From the NCBI GenBank assembly GCA_016874095.1, contig VGVH01000004.1, positions 95,335-159,334 on the forward strand: a stretch of DNA of 64,000 nt, read 5' to 3'. A model generated the notes under the pieces. That model did not search any database, had not been told where the DNA came from, and worked only from the letters and a program-made list of their open reading frames with translations. This stretch comes from Gammaproteobacteria bacterium (lineage in GTDB: Bacteria; Pseudomonadota; Gammaproteobacteria; Steroidobacterales; GCA-2729495). How positions within the stretch are numbered: position 1 is the stretch's first letter; the number at the start of each line of letters is the position of its first letter. The position numbers were made by a program, and so were the translations under genes. This document shows positions 36,150 through 43,675 of the stretch, piece after piece.

Positions 36150-36971
36150 GCGCTGGGCATCCCGTTCGGCAGCGCGACGGCGCCCCGCATCCTTTTCGCC
36201 CTGTGCCAGCCGGGCGCTTCGGCGGAAACCGTCAGCAGGCTCATCGGCCAGGAGCCAGGCCTTACCGCGCGTGTCCTGCGCGTGGCGAACTCGCCCTGCT
36301 ACGGAATGGCATGATCGATCGGCACGCTGGATCGCGCTGTTGTCGTCCTGGGATTCGATGCAATGCGCGGCATCGCCGCCGCTGCGTGCATGGATCGCAG
36401 CCTGCTGTCGGGTGGAGATGGCTCGCCGATTTTGGCGGATGCGCTGATTCGCCACAGTATCGCGACCGGAGCGGCAGCGGAGGCGCTGGCAAAGGCAAGC
36501 GAGAAGTCCCTGGCTCCGGAGGCTTTCATCGCCGGCCTGTTGCACGACTTCGGCGTAGTGGTTCAGATGCGTCTGAACACCGCCGGCATGCGCCGCTACA
36601 TCACCAGCGGCGCTGGAATCAGCGCCCGCGAAAACCGCGCGCTCGAGCTGGATTCGCTCAGCGTTTCACATGAGCACTGCAGCGGCCTGATACCGGGTGA
36701 GTGGCGCCTTCCTGAGATCCTCTGCGAGGCCGTGCGACACCGCCATGGTTCGCGCGCGGCAGTGCCCGCCGCGCAGAAACTCGCTGCGCTGGTCGAGATA
36801 GGCCAGGAACTCAGCCTGAGCTGCAGATTCGGTTACGGCGCCGAGATGACGAGCGGTGGACTGCCGGGCGAAGCATTGAGCCTGCTGCGGATTCGCGACG
36901 AAGTCATTGCCGATTGCCTTGCCGGACTGCAGGGTCGGGTACGGGAGCTCGAGTCGGCGCTGACCGGCTGA
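36150..36971 (+). pseudogene. HDOD-domain gene, N-terminally truncated with in-frame TGA
   Basis: One frame reads an HDOD domain: APRILFALCQPGASAETV, LIGQEPGLTARVLRVANSPC, YGMA, then TGA at 36312-36314, then SIGTLDRAVVVLGFDAM and LLHDFGVVVQMRLN to the end. HDOD domains are signalling modules often linked to c-di-GMP proteins. A CGA-to-TGA change (Arg to stop) in a region that is normally YGxxRxI explains the interruption. The 5' end stops at the same point as the EAL fragment. A protein restarted at 36363 would lack the first third of the domain. Confidence 0.75.
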
Positions 36972-37092
36972 AGCCGGACTGGAGGCCGGGGCAAACATCC
37001 GCGGCGAATCGCCGCATTCGACGGCGCTGGTCTGTCACCCGGTATTCCGCGGATAATGACGAGTCGGAACGCACCGGCCGGAGAGCGCCGCC

Positions 37093-38241
37093 ATGTACAT
37101 CAACTTCTGGTATCCCATCGCACTCAGCAAGGAAATAACGGCCGAGAAGCCGTTGCGGGTGGAGCTGATGTGTCTTCCCTTCGTCGCCTTCCGCGACTCT
37201 AAGGGCATGGCGCATGTCCTCTCCGATACCTGCGTCCACCGGGGTGGTTCGCTGGGGGCCGGTTCGATCAAGGGCGACTGCGTCGTCTGCCCCTACCACG
37301 GCTGGCGATTCGACGGCGATGGGCAGTGCGCCCTGGTTCCGTCGCTCGGCGCCGACACAAAGCCACCGTCCCGCGCCAAGATCGACAGCTACCCGGTGCA
37401 GGAGTGCTACGGCATTGTCTTCGCCTTCCTCGGCGACCTGCCCGAAGCCGAGCGGCCGCCGCTCTATGACATCGCCGAGTACGGCACGCCGGAGTGGAAA
37501 ACCCAGACCTATGTGCTGAATATGGCAGCTTACTTCGAACGCTCGATGGAGAACGGCCTCGACCCGATCCACAACGAGTTCGTGCACCCGATGCAGGGGG
37601 CGCCGCTCATGTCGCTCGAGCGCCAGCGCCAGCCGGTGCCGGTCGAAGACATTCCGTGGGGCACCAAGTTCTACGTACCGTTCGGCGAAAAGCTCGAGCA
37701 CAACACCGAACTGGCCAATGTGAAGTCCGGCGAGCGCGTGGGCGCGGCGGGCTCGTGGCATCAGGGGCCGAACCAGCTGGTCACCTGGATCGACCTGACC
37801 AGGACGAACTCCTTCCACCAGTACCTGTTCGAGGCGCCGGTGGATGAAGGCCACACGCGCATCTTTTTCATCAACATGCGCAACTGGCTCATCGAGGACA
37901 AGCATGACCAGCGCATCGAGGACGTGACGCTGCAAATCGTGCACGAGGACATCAAAGTGCTGGAGCGGCTGAATCCCGTCCGCACGCCCGACACCAATAC
38001 CAAGGAAATACTCGTGCCGGGCGACTATGCGGTGGTGCGCTATCGCGAATGGCTGAAGTCCTGGGATGCCAGGGGCTGGCGCATCGACGTCAAGGCGCTG
38101 CGCGCGAAACAGGGCGACATCGCGATGGCAATCCCGAGCCCGGGCCGCCGCGAATCGGGCAACTGGGTACTGGACACGGTACCGCTGTTACCGCCGTCGT
38201 CCGAGGTACCCGCGATCGCGAGCCAGGGTCGGCGCGCCTGA
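37093..38241 (+). CDS. Rieske non-heme iron oxygenase, catalytic subunit
   Basis: A 382-residue ring-hydroxylating-type oxygenase. The Rieske [2Fe-2S] site is CVHRGG and CPYHGWRFD (about 49-80). The mononuclear iron site is NGLDPIHNEFVHP (about 155-167), carrying two His ligands and the bridging Asp. The size and motif spacing resemble the vanillate demethylase/ketosteroid 9-alpha-hydroxylase (KshA) type more than the large dioxygenase alpha subunits. No reductase or ferredoxin gene is nearby. Substrate unknown. GGAG lies 9 bases upstream of the ATG. The 121 bases before it show only this ribosome site. Confidence 0.92.
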   Translation: MYINFWYPIALSKEITAEKPLRVELMCLPFVAFRDSKGMAHVLSDTCVHRGGSLGAGSIKGDCVVCPYHGWRFDGDGQCALVPSLGADTKPPSRAKIDSYPVQECYGIVFAFLGDLPEAERPPLYDIAEYGTPEWKTQTYVLNMAAYFERSMENGLDPIHNEFVHPMQGAPLMSLERQRQPVPVEDIPWGTKFYVPFGEKLEHNTELANVKSGERVGAAGSWHQGPNQLVTWIDLTRTNSFHQYLFEAPVDEGHTRIFFINMRNWLIEDKHDQRIEDVTLQIVHEDIKVLERLNPVRTPDTNTKEILVPGDYAVVRYREWLKSWDARGWRIDVKALRAKQGDIAMAIPSPGRRESGNWVLDTVPLLPPSSEVPAIASQGRRA

Positions 38242-38251
38242 GCAAACCCGA

Positions 38252-38829
38252 TCAGGGATGTGCCGCGAAGAACGCGGCGGTGCGTGCGTGCGCGAAGTCG
38301 GCCTGCTCTGCCCAGCCAACCGTCGCTGCGTCGTCGAAGAACTGATGCGAGCAGAGCGCGAACCCCTGGTGGTTACCGCCGCTCACCAGCACGTACTCCA
38401 CTGAATCCGGGAGCTTCGAGCGGGCATCGCACAGGCCCACATCGCCAGGGCCTCCACCGCAGGCGCGTGCCACGCGAGCAGTTCAAGGCTGGAGAATCCT
38501 CCCATCGAGTGCCCGATCAGGTACCAGGAAGTCGCAGGCAAGCGGGAAATCCGCTCTGCGGCTGCGTCCACTGCATTGATCGACAGCCGCGCAGCACCAT
38601 GGGGAATGAAGACCGTGTAGCCCCGCGCGGAGAAGAAGGCCCCCGCTTTTGCGTATGCCAGGGGTTTGATCAGCGCGCCGTGCATGATCACGATGCCTTT
38701 GCCGCCTGGCGCGTCAGGCGTGAACAGCAGACTCCCATCCGTTTCGACGGTAGTGGAATAGCCCCTGCCCTCGAGGAAGACGGTGGCTTCCGGCAATGGC
38801 TGGCCGCTCCGACAAGTATCTTCTTCCAC
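38252..38829 (-). pseudogene. Alpha/beta hydrolase with internal deletion and frameshift
   Basis: The upstream part (from 38829) reads KGIVIMHGALIKPLAYAKAG, RGYTVFIPHGAARLSIN and the nucleophile elbow LIGHSMGGFSSLELL, then EALAMWACAMP. There the match jumps frame to DARSKLPDSVEYVLVSGGNH followed by QGFA, which is the family's C-terminal catalytic His region (the usual GGNHAQFG). Around 40 residues carrying the catalytic Asp strand are missing at about 38430. The downstream frame continues to a TGA at 38252. It resembles hydrolases of the alpha/beta hydrolase 5 family. The start is also unclear. Confidence 0.75.
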
Positions 38830-38860
38830 ATGTGTACGCCTCCGGACCGACGATTATTGA

Positions 38861-38894
38861 GGAAAAAAGAAGGGCCGCATCGCTGCGGCCCTTC
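38861..38894 (-). terminator. Intrinsic terminator of the 39-kb micro-gene
   Basis: GAAGGGCCGCA (38869-38879) and TGCGGCCCTTC (38884-38894) form an 11-bp GC-rich stem with a 4-base loop. On the minus strand it is followed by CTTTTTTCC, a good T-tract. It therefore ends minus-strand transcripts coming from the 26-codon ORF and separates them from the hydrolase remnant. Confidence 0.88.
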
Positions 38895-38940
38895 CGTGAG
38901 ATCGGGTGTCCCCAACCTCCGGATCCTGCGATCCTCGCTC

Positions 38941-39021
38941 TCAACCAGCCAGCGAAGGCTGCTCCAGTGTCCGGACGAGATGCGAAGGCTGCAGGGACAC
39001 CGTCAGAATCTCACTAGACAT
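38941..39021 (-). CDS. 26-residue micro-ORF with maximal Shine-Dalgarno
   Basis: The peptide begins MSSEILTVSLQPSHLVRT and ends LEQPSLAG; it has no Cys or aromatic residue, one His, and a loosely repeated QPS-L element. I recognise no family. The ribosome-binding site AAGGAGGTGATCC (plus 39023-39035) is complementary to all 13 terminal bases expected at the 16S rRNA 3' end, with GGAGG 7 bases from the ATG. It has its own promoter and terminator, giving a transcript of roughly 190 bases. It may be a small functional peptide, a RiPP-like precursor or the leader of a regulatory RNA; the data do not decide. Confidence 0.6.
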   Translation of the reverse strand: MSSEILTVSLQPSHLVRTLEQPSLAG

Positions 39022-39057
39022 TGGATCACCTCCTTTTCCTCGTTACGACCAGCCTTG

Positions 39058-39087
39058 AGTATCAGGTCGCGCGACCGGAATTGGCAA
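39058..39087 (-). promoter_or_regulatory. Promoter of the micro-gene with palindrome in its spacer
   Basis: On the minus strand TTGCCA (39082-39087) and GATACT (39058-39063) are separated by 18 bases. The spacer contains a perfect 12-bp palindrome GGTCGCGCGACC (39065-39076), a likely repressor or activator site. The predicted start is near 39051, giving a 30-base leader that ends in the Shine-Dalgarno. Confidence 0.55.
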
Positions 39088-39159
39088 TAGGCCCAACGCC
39101 GACGGGAATCACAAAAAGACAAACTCCCGCCTGCGAGGCCGGACACGAGGAGCGGCCAC

Positions 39160-40116
39160 TCAGCGATAGCGCAGCCGCTTGCAGAACCGGACCGCGCAGT
39201 TGTCGCAGCGGGGCGCGCCTGCCACACAGATCTTGCCGCCCTGGTCACTGGCGAACAGGTTCAGCAGGCGCGCAGCATCGGCGGCCTCGACGCGCGCCTT
39301 TTCGCACCACTGCGCAAGTATCGATCGGGTTTCGGCCGCCGCCGGATTGCGATGACTGATCCCGAGCCGACCCGGCCCCACAACGCGCGCGAGGAGTTCC
39401 GCTGCGATCGGTGGCGCAGTGCCATCGGCAGCAATGCCGTGGGACTTCAGCGTCGAGCGGACCTGCTCCAGCAGCTCTGCCGGACGCTGCCACGCCAGAT
39501 TCGGGCGAAACCAGTAATAGGCCTGGCTCATGCCGCCACCGACCATGTCGGGCAGATCCTCGAATTCTTCGCGCGCGAAGAAGCGCTCCTGCAGTTCCGG
39601 CGCAAAGAACGCCTGGATCTGCTCGCGATCGACCCGCGTCGGCCCCATCTTCCCGTTGCCCTGACCCGGAAACCGCGGGTGCCAGTGGAGCAGGACGAAC
39701 TCGCCGTCGGATGCCAGCGCCTTCATCACTGTCGCGCGATAGGCCGGGTAGCGCACCGGGTCCATGTTGTGCAGCAGGCCGTGATCGAGCACGAGGTCGT
39801 ACTGTCGATCGGGAACCCACTCGGTGATGTCCGCCTCGACGGGCCGGATCTTCACGCCCTTCTCTGCCGCGCGTTGCGCCGTGTAGGCGAGCGCCTTCGG
39901 CATGAAATCGAGCGACGTCACGTCCCAGCCCTGGCTGGCGAGATACACCGAGTCCGTCCCGGCGCCACAGCCGATGTCGAGCGCTCGACCGGGCTTGCGC
40001 AAGCGGCAGATCTCCGAAAGAAACAGCGTCGGCTCGTCATGGGCCCAGGGCAGATCCTTCCAGGACTTCGCCCAGTCGTAGGTGGCGAAGAACGTCTTTT
40101 TCTCGTGTGTCGTCAT
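39160..40116 (-). CDS. Class I methyltransferase with endonuclease III-like Cys tail
   Basis: A 318-residue protein. Residues about 25-175 are an S-adenosylmethionine-dependent methyltransferase: ALDIGCGAGTDSVYLASQGW is motif I, then VTSLDFMPKAL and YDLVLDHGLLHNMDP. The C-terminal 80 residues end in C-x6-C-x2-C-x4-C (CVAGAPRCDNCAVRFC), very close to the [4Fe-4S] loop of endonuclease III and MutY (C-x6-C-x2-C-x5-C), and the helix before it (RLLNLFASDQGGKIC) also resembles that region. A fusion of these two modules is unusual. I chose the ATG at 40116; an upstream start at 40206 is possible but adds unconserved-looking residues. Substrate unknown. Confidence 0.8.
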   Translation of the reverse strand: MTTHEKKTFFATYDWAKSWKDLPWAHDEPTLFLSEICRLRKPGRALDIGCGAGTDSVYLASQGWDVTSLDFMPKALAYTAQRAAEKGVKIRPVEADITEWVPDRQYDLVLDHGLLHNMDPVRYPAYRATVMKALASDGEFVLLHWHPRFPGQGNGKMGPTRVDREQIQAFFAPELQERFFAREEFEDLPDMVGGGMSQAYYWFRPNLAWQRPAELLEQVRSTLKSHGIAADGTAPPIAAELLARVVGPGRLGISHRNPAAAETRSILAQWCEKARVEAADAARLLNLFASDQGGKICVAGAPRCDNCAVRFCKRLRYR

Positions 40117-40255
40117 GGTGATGAACCCACGGTCGTCGGCGATTCGGAGTGCCAGTGTCCCACAGTTCGGCGTCCTCGGAGGTCCATCACACGGTTGGGA
40201 GCTCACACCGACGCGTGAGACACTGGGATCGAACTATCGCTCGGTGGCTGGAAGC

Positions 40256-41473
40256 ATGGTTGCGCAGACGCAGATCAACAAGAGCTTACTCCTGTTCGCC
40301 CTCTATCTCGCCCAGGGCCTGCCGTTCGGTTTCTTCACGCTGGCGCTGCCGGTCATCCTGCGCGATGCCGGGTTCTCATTGACCCAGATCAGCCTCCTGG
40401 GCCTGCTCACTCTTCCCTGGGCATTGAAGTTCCTCTGGGCGCCGATCATCGACGGATACGGAACGGCACGAGGCTGGCTGCTGGGGCTGCAGGTTTCGGG
40501 CGTAGCACTGGCGCTGGCGCTTTCCCAGCTGGATCTCGACACGAACTTCGTATTGCTGGTCGCCGCGGCGCTTGCTTTCAACATCATCGCGGCATCGCAG
40601 GACGTCGTGACGGACGGACTGGCGGTGCGACTGCTCGATCCGAAAGAGCGCGGCATTGGCAACGGCCTGCAGGTGGGCGCATACCGCGTCGGCATGATCC
40701 TTGGCGGCGGCGCGCTGCTCTGGCTCTACTCGCAGCAGGGATGGCGGCCGGCGTTCCTTGCCATGGCGTTGCTGCTGGCGGTGACCGTCGCACCGGTGCT
40801 TCGACTCGACAAGCTGCCCCGAGCGGCCACCAGGCCGGTACTTCGGACCCGCGACCTGGCGCTGGGCTGGATGGCCCGGCTTGCGGATCCCACCATCCTG
40901 ACAGCCGTTGTGCTCATTGCCCTTTACCGTTTCGGCGACCAGATGGTCAGCTCGCTGTTCGGTCCCTTCCTGAGCGACACGGGCCTGGATCTGGCGACGA
41001 TAGCCCTGCTCAAGGGCACTGTCGGCTCGGCGACGAGCCTTGCCGGCGCGGCGCTCGGCGGCGTGTTCGTGTTCGCTGTCGGACGACGACGCGCATTGCT
41101 CGCCGCGGGTCTTGCCCAGTCTGCCAGCTTCGCGTTGTACATCGCGGCCGCGATGGACATGGGCGGGGCGTCGCTGCTGTGGATTGCGACGATCGTCGAA
41201 GGCATCGTCAGCACGATTGCGACCGTCGCTCTGTTCACGTTGATGATGGATGCTGCCGAGCCGGATCATGCCGGTACCGACTATGCGCTGCTGGCCAGCG
41301 CCGTGGTGCTGGTCGGTACGCTGGCCGGATTCGCCGGTGCGGCACTCGGCGACGCAATCGGTTATACGCAAACATTCGCAGCGGGATCTGCGCTTGCTGC
41401 GGCTGGCTGCCTGGCAGTTGTCGCGATCCTCGACCGGCACGCGCCGCAGCGCATCGCGGCAGTCTGGCGCTGA
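40256..41473 (+). CDS. MFS transporter, AmpG/RhtX-FptX-like
   Basis: A 405-residue twelve-helix transporter. The start LLLFALYLAQGLPFGFFTLA, then LLTLPWALKFLWAPIIDGYG and ASQDVVTDGLAVRLL, match the AmpG/RhtX/FptX group, whose members import muropeptides or siderophores. No siderophore or recycling gene is nearby to choose between these. It is divergent from the methyltransferase across 139 bases, which hold nothing else that I recognise. I chose the ATG at 40256 because the first helix follows at once. Confidence 0.85.
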   Translation: MVAQTQINKSLLLFALYLAQGLPFGFFTLALPVILRDAGFSLTQISLLGLLTLPWALKFLWAPIIDGYGTARGWLLGLQVSGVALALALSQLDLDTNFVLLVAAALAFNIIAASQDVVTDGLAVRLLDPKERGIGNGLQVGAYRVGMILGGGALLWLYSQQGWRPAFLAMALLLAVTVAPVLRLDKLPRAATRPVLRTRDLALGWMARLADPTILTAVVLIALYRFGDQMVSSLFGPFLSDTGLDLATIALLKGTVGSATSLAGAALGGVFVFAVGRRRALLAAGLAQSASFALYIAAAMDMGGASLLWIATIVEGIVSTIATVALFTLMMDAAEPDHAGTDYALLASAVVLVGTLAGFAGAALGDAIGYTQTFAAGSALAAAGCLAVVAILDRHAPQRIAAVWR

Positions 41474-42145
41474 TCAGAGCAGTGAGGCTGCTTCCCGCTC
41501 CAGCGCGTCCAGCGTCTCGCTGAGCGTACGCGCCGCCTCCGGCATATCCGCCATCTGGAACCCGGCTGGCACGCGCCAAGGGGCGCCGATCACGATCGCC
41601 ACGCGACTGAACGGCCAGGGCACGATGAAGCGGTCCCAGCTGGACCAGCGCGTTGCGCGACTTGCGGCGTAGGCGAACAGGACGACCGGCGCCTTGCTCA
41701 TGCGAGCGAGCAGGATCGCGCCGGGCTTGAATTCGTGCAGCGGCCCCTTGGGACCGTCAGCCGTGATCGCAAGCGAGCGCCTGTCGGTGGCCACGACCGT
41801 GTACATCTCGCGCAGAGCCTCCGCGGCCGAACGCGTTGAAGACCCCCGGACCGGCATAATGCCCCAGTCCGTCATCATTGCAGCCGGCACCTCGCCGCTC
41901 ACGGATGGGCTGGTCAGGACGGCAAGCGGCAGGCCGGCGCGCGCCTCCCGCAGCAGCAGCCAGGCGCCAAAAACGTGCATCTGGTGCCAATAGGCGATTA
42001 CGGCCGGCTGACCTGACTGCCGGAGCGCGGTGAGGTGCCCGGCGCCCTTTACCACAGTTACACGACAGGTGCTCCAGATCAGGCGGAGCAGTCCCTTGGC
42101 GAGTGCAACGAGGATGGCATACCAGACCTTCCGTCCGAAGGACAT
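41474..42145 (-). CDS. DUF374-type lysophospholipid acyltransferase
   Basis: A 223-residue membrane-associated acyltransferase of the DUF374 group. YWHQMHVFGAWLLL carries the family His, followed by LTSPSVSGE, MPVRGSSTRSAAEALREM, LAITADGPKGPLHEFKPGAI and the long PFSRVAIVIGAPW strand. Members are thought to acylate lipid A or lysophospholipids. The ATG at 42145 gives the usual family length; an ATG at 42250 would add an Arg/Ser-rich leader. It is divergent from the P450-FAAL operon, which may share a lipid role. It converges with the MFS gene with no gap. Confidence 0.85.
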   Translation of the reverse strand: MSFGRKVWYAILVALAKGLLRLIWSTCRVTVVKGAGHLTALRQSGQPAVIAYWHQMHVFGAWLLLREARAGLPLAVLTSPSVSGEVPAAMMTDWGIMPVRGSSTRSAAEALREMYTVVATDRRSLAITADGPKGPLHEFKPGAILLARMSKAPVVLFAYAASRATRWSSWDRFIVPWPFSRVAIVIGAPWRVPAGFQMADMPEAARTLSETLDALEREAASLL

Positions 42146-42349
42146 GCGCCGCCTGGAGCGGCTGGGCCCGGCTACGCTGCGAAAGCGGCTTGCCCGCAGG
42201 CTCGGCGTGTACTCGACGGGGCTGGAGTCGGATTCGCGGTCGGCTGCCATGAAAGCGCAATCGTGGATGCACGAATTGTCGCACAACCGTCAGTGGCGCA
42301 TAGAATAGGCGGCCTTCGCCACCGGCGCCGTACTCCAACCCGACCACCC

Positions 42350-43675
42350 ATGAGCGACGCTGCCGTCAGGCTCAAGCTGCCACCCGGGCCGGCGGAGCGC
42401 TACACGATAGACGCCGAGCCGCAGAGCCTGCCGGTGCTCGAGCGGCTGACTGCCGAGTACGGCGATATCGTCTGCATCCACTCGAAGGACCGGCCGCACC
42501 CGAGCCTGTTTCTCAACGACCCCGGGCACATACGCCAGGTGCTGATCGGGAATCACGACAACTACGTCAAGGGAGTCGGCTTCGAGCGCGTGAAGATGCT
42601 TCTTGGAAACGGCATCATCACCAGCGACGGCGATTTCTGGCGCCGCCAGAGAACGATGATTCAGCCCGGCTTCAACCGCAGCAGCGTCGCGCAGCTGTCA
42701 TCCAACGTGTACGCCTGCAACCTGGAGCTCAAGGCGCGGTGGCAGGACTACGCTGACGCCGGCGCAACGATCGACGTCACCTCTGCCATGAGCCATTACG
42801 GACTCGAAGTCATCCTGCGGTCGATATTCAGCGAGGACCTGCCGAAACTCGTTGCAGAGTCGAATCCGTTCGCTTTCCTCGCGGAAGATCCGACGCGTGA
42901 CATCCGCACCGTGCTGAAGGTGAGGGAACTCGGTCGCGTCATCCTCGCCTGCATTGCAGCGCGGCGGGCATCAGACTCGCGGCCGCACGACTTCCTGTCC
43001 CTGATGATCGATGCGCGCGATCGCAAGACCGGCGCCTCCATGACCGACGCCGAGATCCTCGATGAACTGCGCACCCTGATCATCGCAGGGCATGAGACTT
43101 CAGCCGGGACGCTCAACTGGTGCTGGTACCTCCTGCACCGGCACCCCGCTGTGATGACGGAGCTTCTCAGGGAAATTCGCCAGCGCCTGCCCGGCGGCAG
43201 ACTGCGCTACGACGATGTGATGGCGCTCCAATACATGCCGCGCGTCCTCAAGGAGACCCTGCGGCTGTATCCGCCAGTCTGGCTCTTCAGCCGCCGGGCT
43301 GTAGGTGCTGACAGGCTCGGCGGGTACGACGTCCCGGTGGGGGCCCACATTTTCATCTCGCCGTATCTGTTCCACCGGAATCGACGCTACTGGCCGGATC
43401 CGGAGCGCTTCGATCCGGGCCGCTTTGCCGCACCAGACGCCGACGAGAAAGAGAAGCTTCACTTCATCCCGTTCTCCGCCGGGTCGCGGCGATGCGCGGG
43501 CGAGTACTTCGCTTTCGTTGAAATGCAGGTCCACCTGGCGATGATGGCCCCCCGCTTCGAGCTTGCCAGCATCGACGCCGAGCCCATGGGCATCGATCCG
43601 GCCATCAATCTGCGCAGCCGGTCGGGCATCGTGATGCGGATAGGCCACCGCCGCCCCGAACAAGCCAGCGCATGA
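42350..43675 (+). CDS. Cytochrome P450
   Basis: A 441-residue monooxygenase. The oxygen-binding I-helix is LIIAGHETSAGTLNW (about 245-260), the ExxR motif is in VLKETLRLYPPVW, and the haem Cys is in PFSAGSRRCAGEYFA (about 377-391). Overall it resembles the CYP4/CYP102-like fatty-acid hydroxylase type rather than typical soluble class I bacterial P450s. Its stop overlaps the start of the acyl-AMP ligase-ACP gene (ATGA), so the likely substrate is the acyl group carried by that protein (inference). No dedicated ferredoxin or reductase is in the window. Confidence 0.93.
   Translation: MSDAAVRLKLPPGPAERYTIDAEPQSLPVLERLTAEYGDIVCIHSKDRPHPSLFLNDPGHIRQVLIGNHDNYVKGVGFERVKMLLGNGIITSDGDFWRRQRTMIQPGFNRSSVAQLSSNVYACNLELKARWQDYADAGATIDVTSAMSHYGLEVILRSIFSEDLPKLVAESNPFAFLAEDPTRDIRTVLKVRELGRVILACIAARRASDSRPHDFLSLMIDARDRKTGASMTDAEILDELRTLIIAGHETSAGTLNWCWYLLHRHPAVMTELLREIRQRLPGGRLRYDDVMALQYMPRVLKETLRLYPPVWLFSRRAVGADRLGGYDVPVGAHIFISPYLFHRNRRYWPDPERFDPGRFAAPDADEKEKLHFIPFSAGSRRCAGEYFAFVEMQVHLAMMAPRFELASIDAEPMGIDPAINLRSRSGIVMRIGHRRPEQASA

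Noticed and set aside
39022..39036. Possible 16S rRNA 3' fragment (TTGGATCACCTCCTT)
   Set aside because: Only about 15 bases match; the sequence on either side is unlike 16S or an ITS, and the match is better explained as a Shine-Dalgarno on the other strand.
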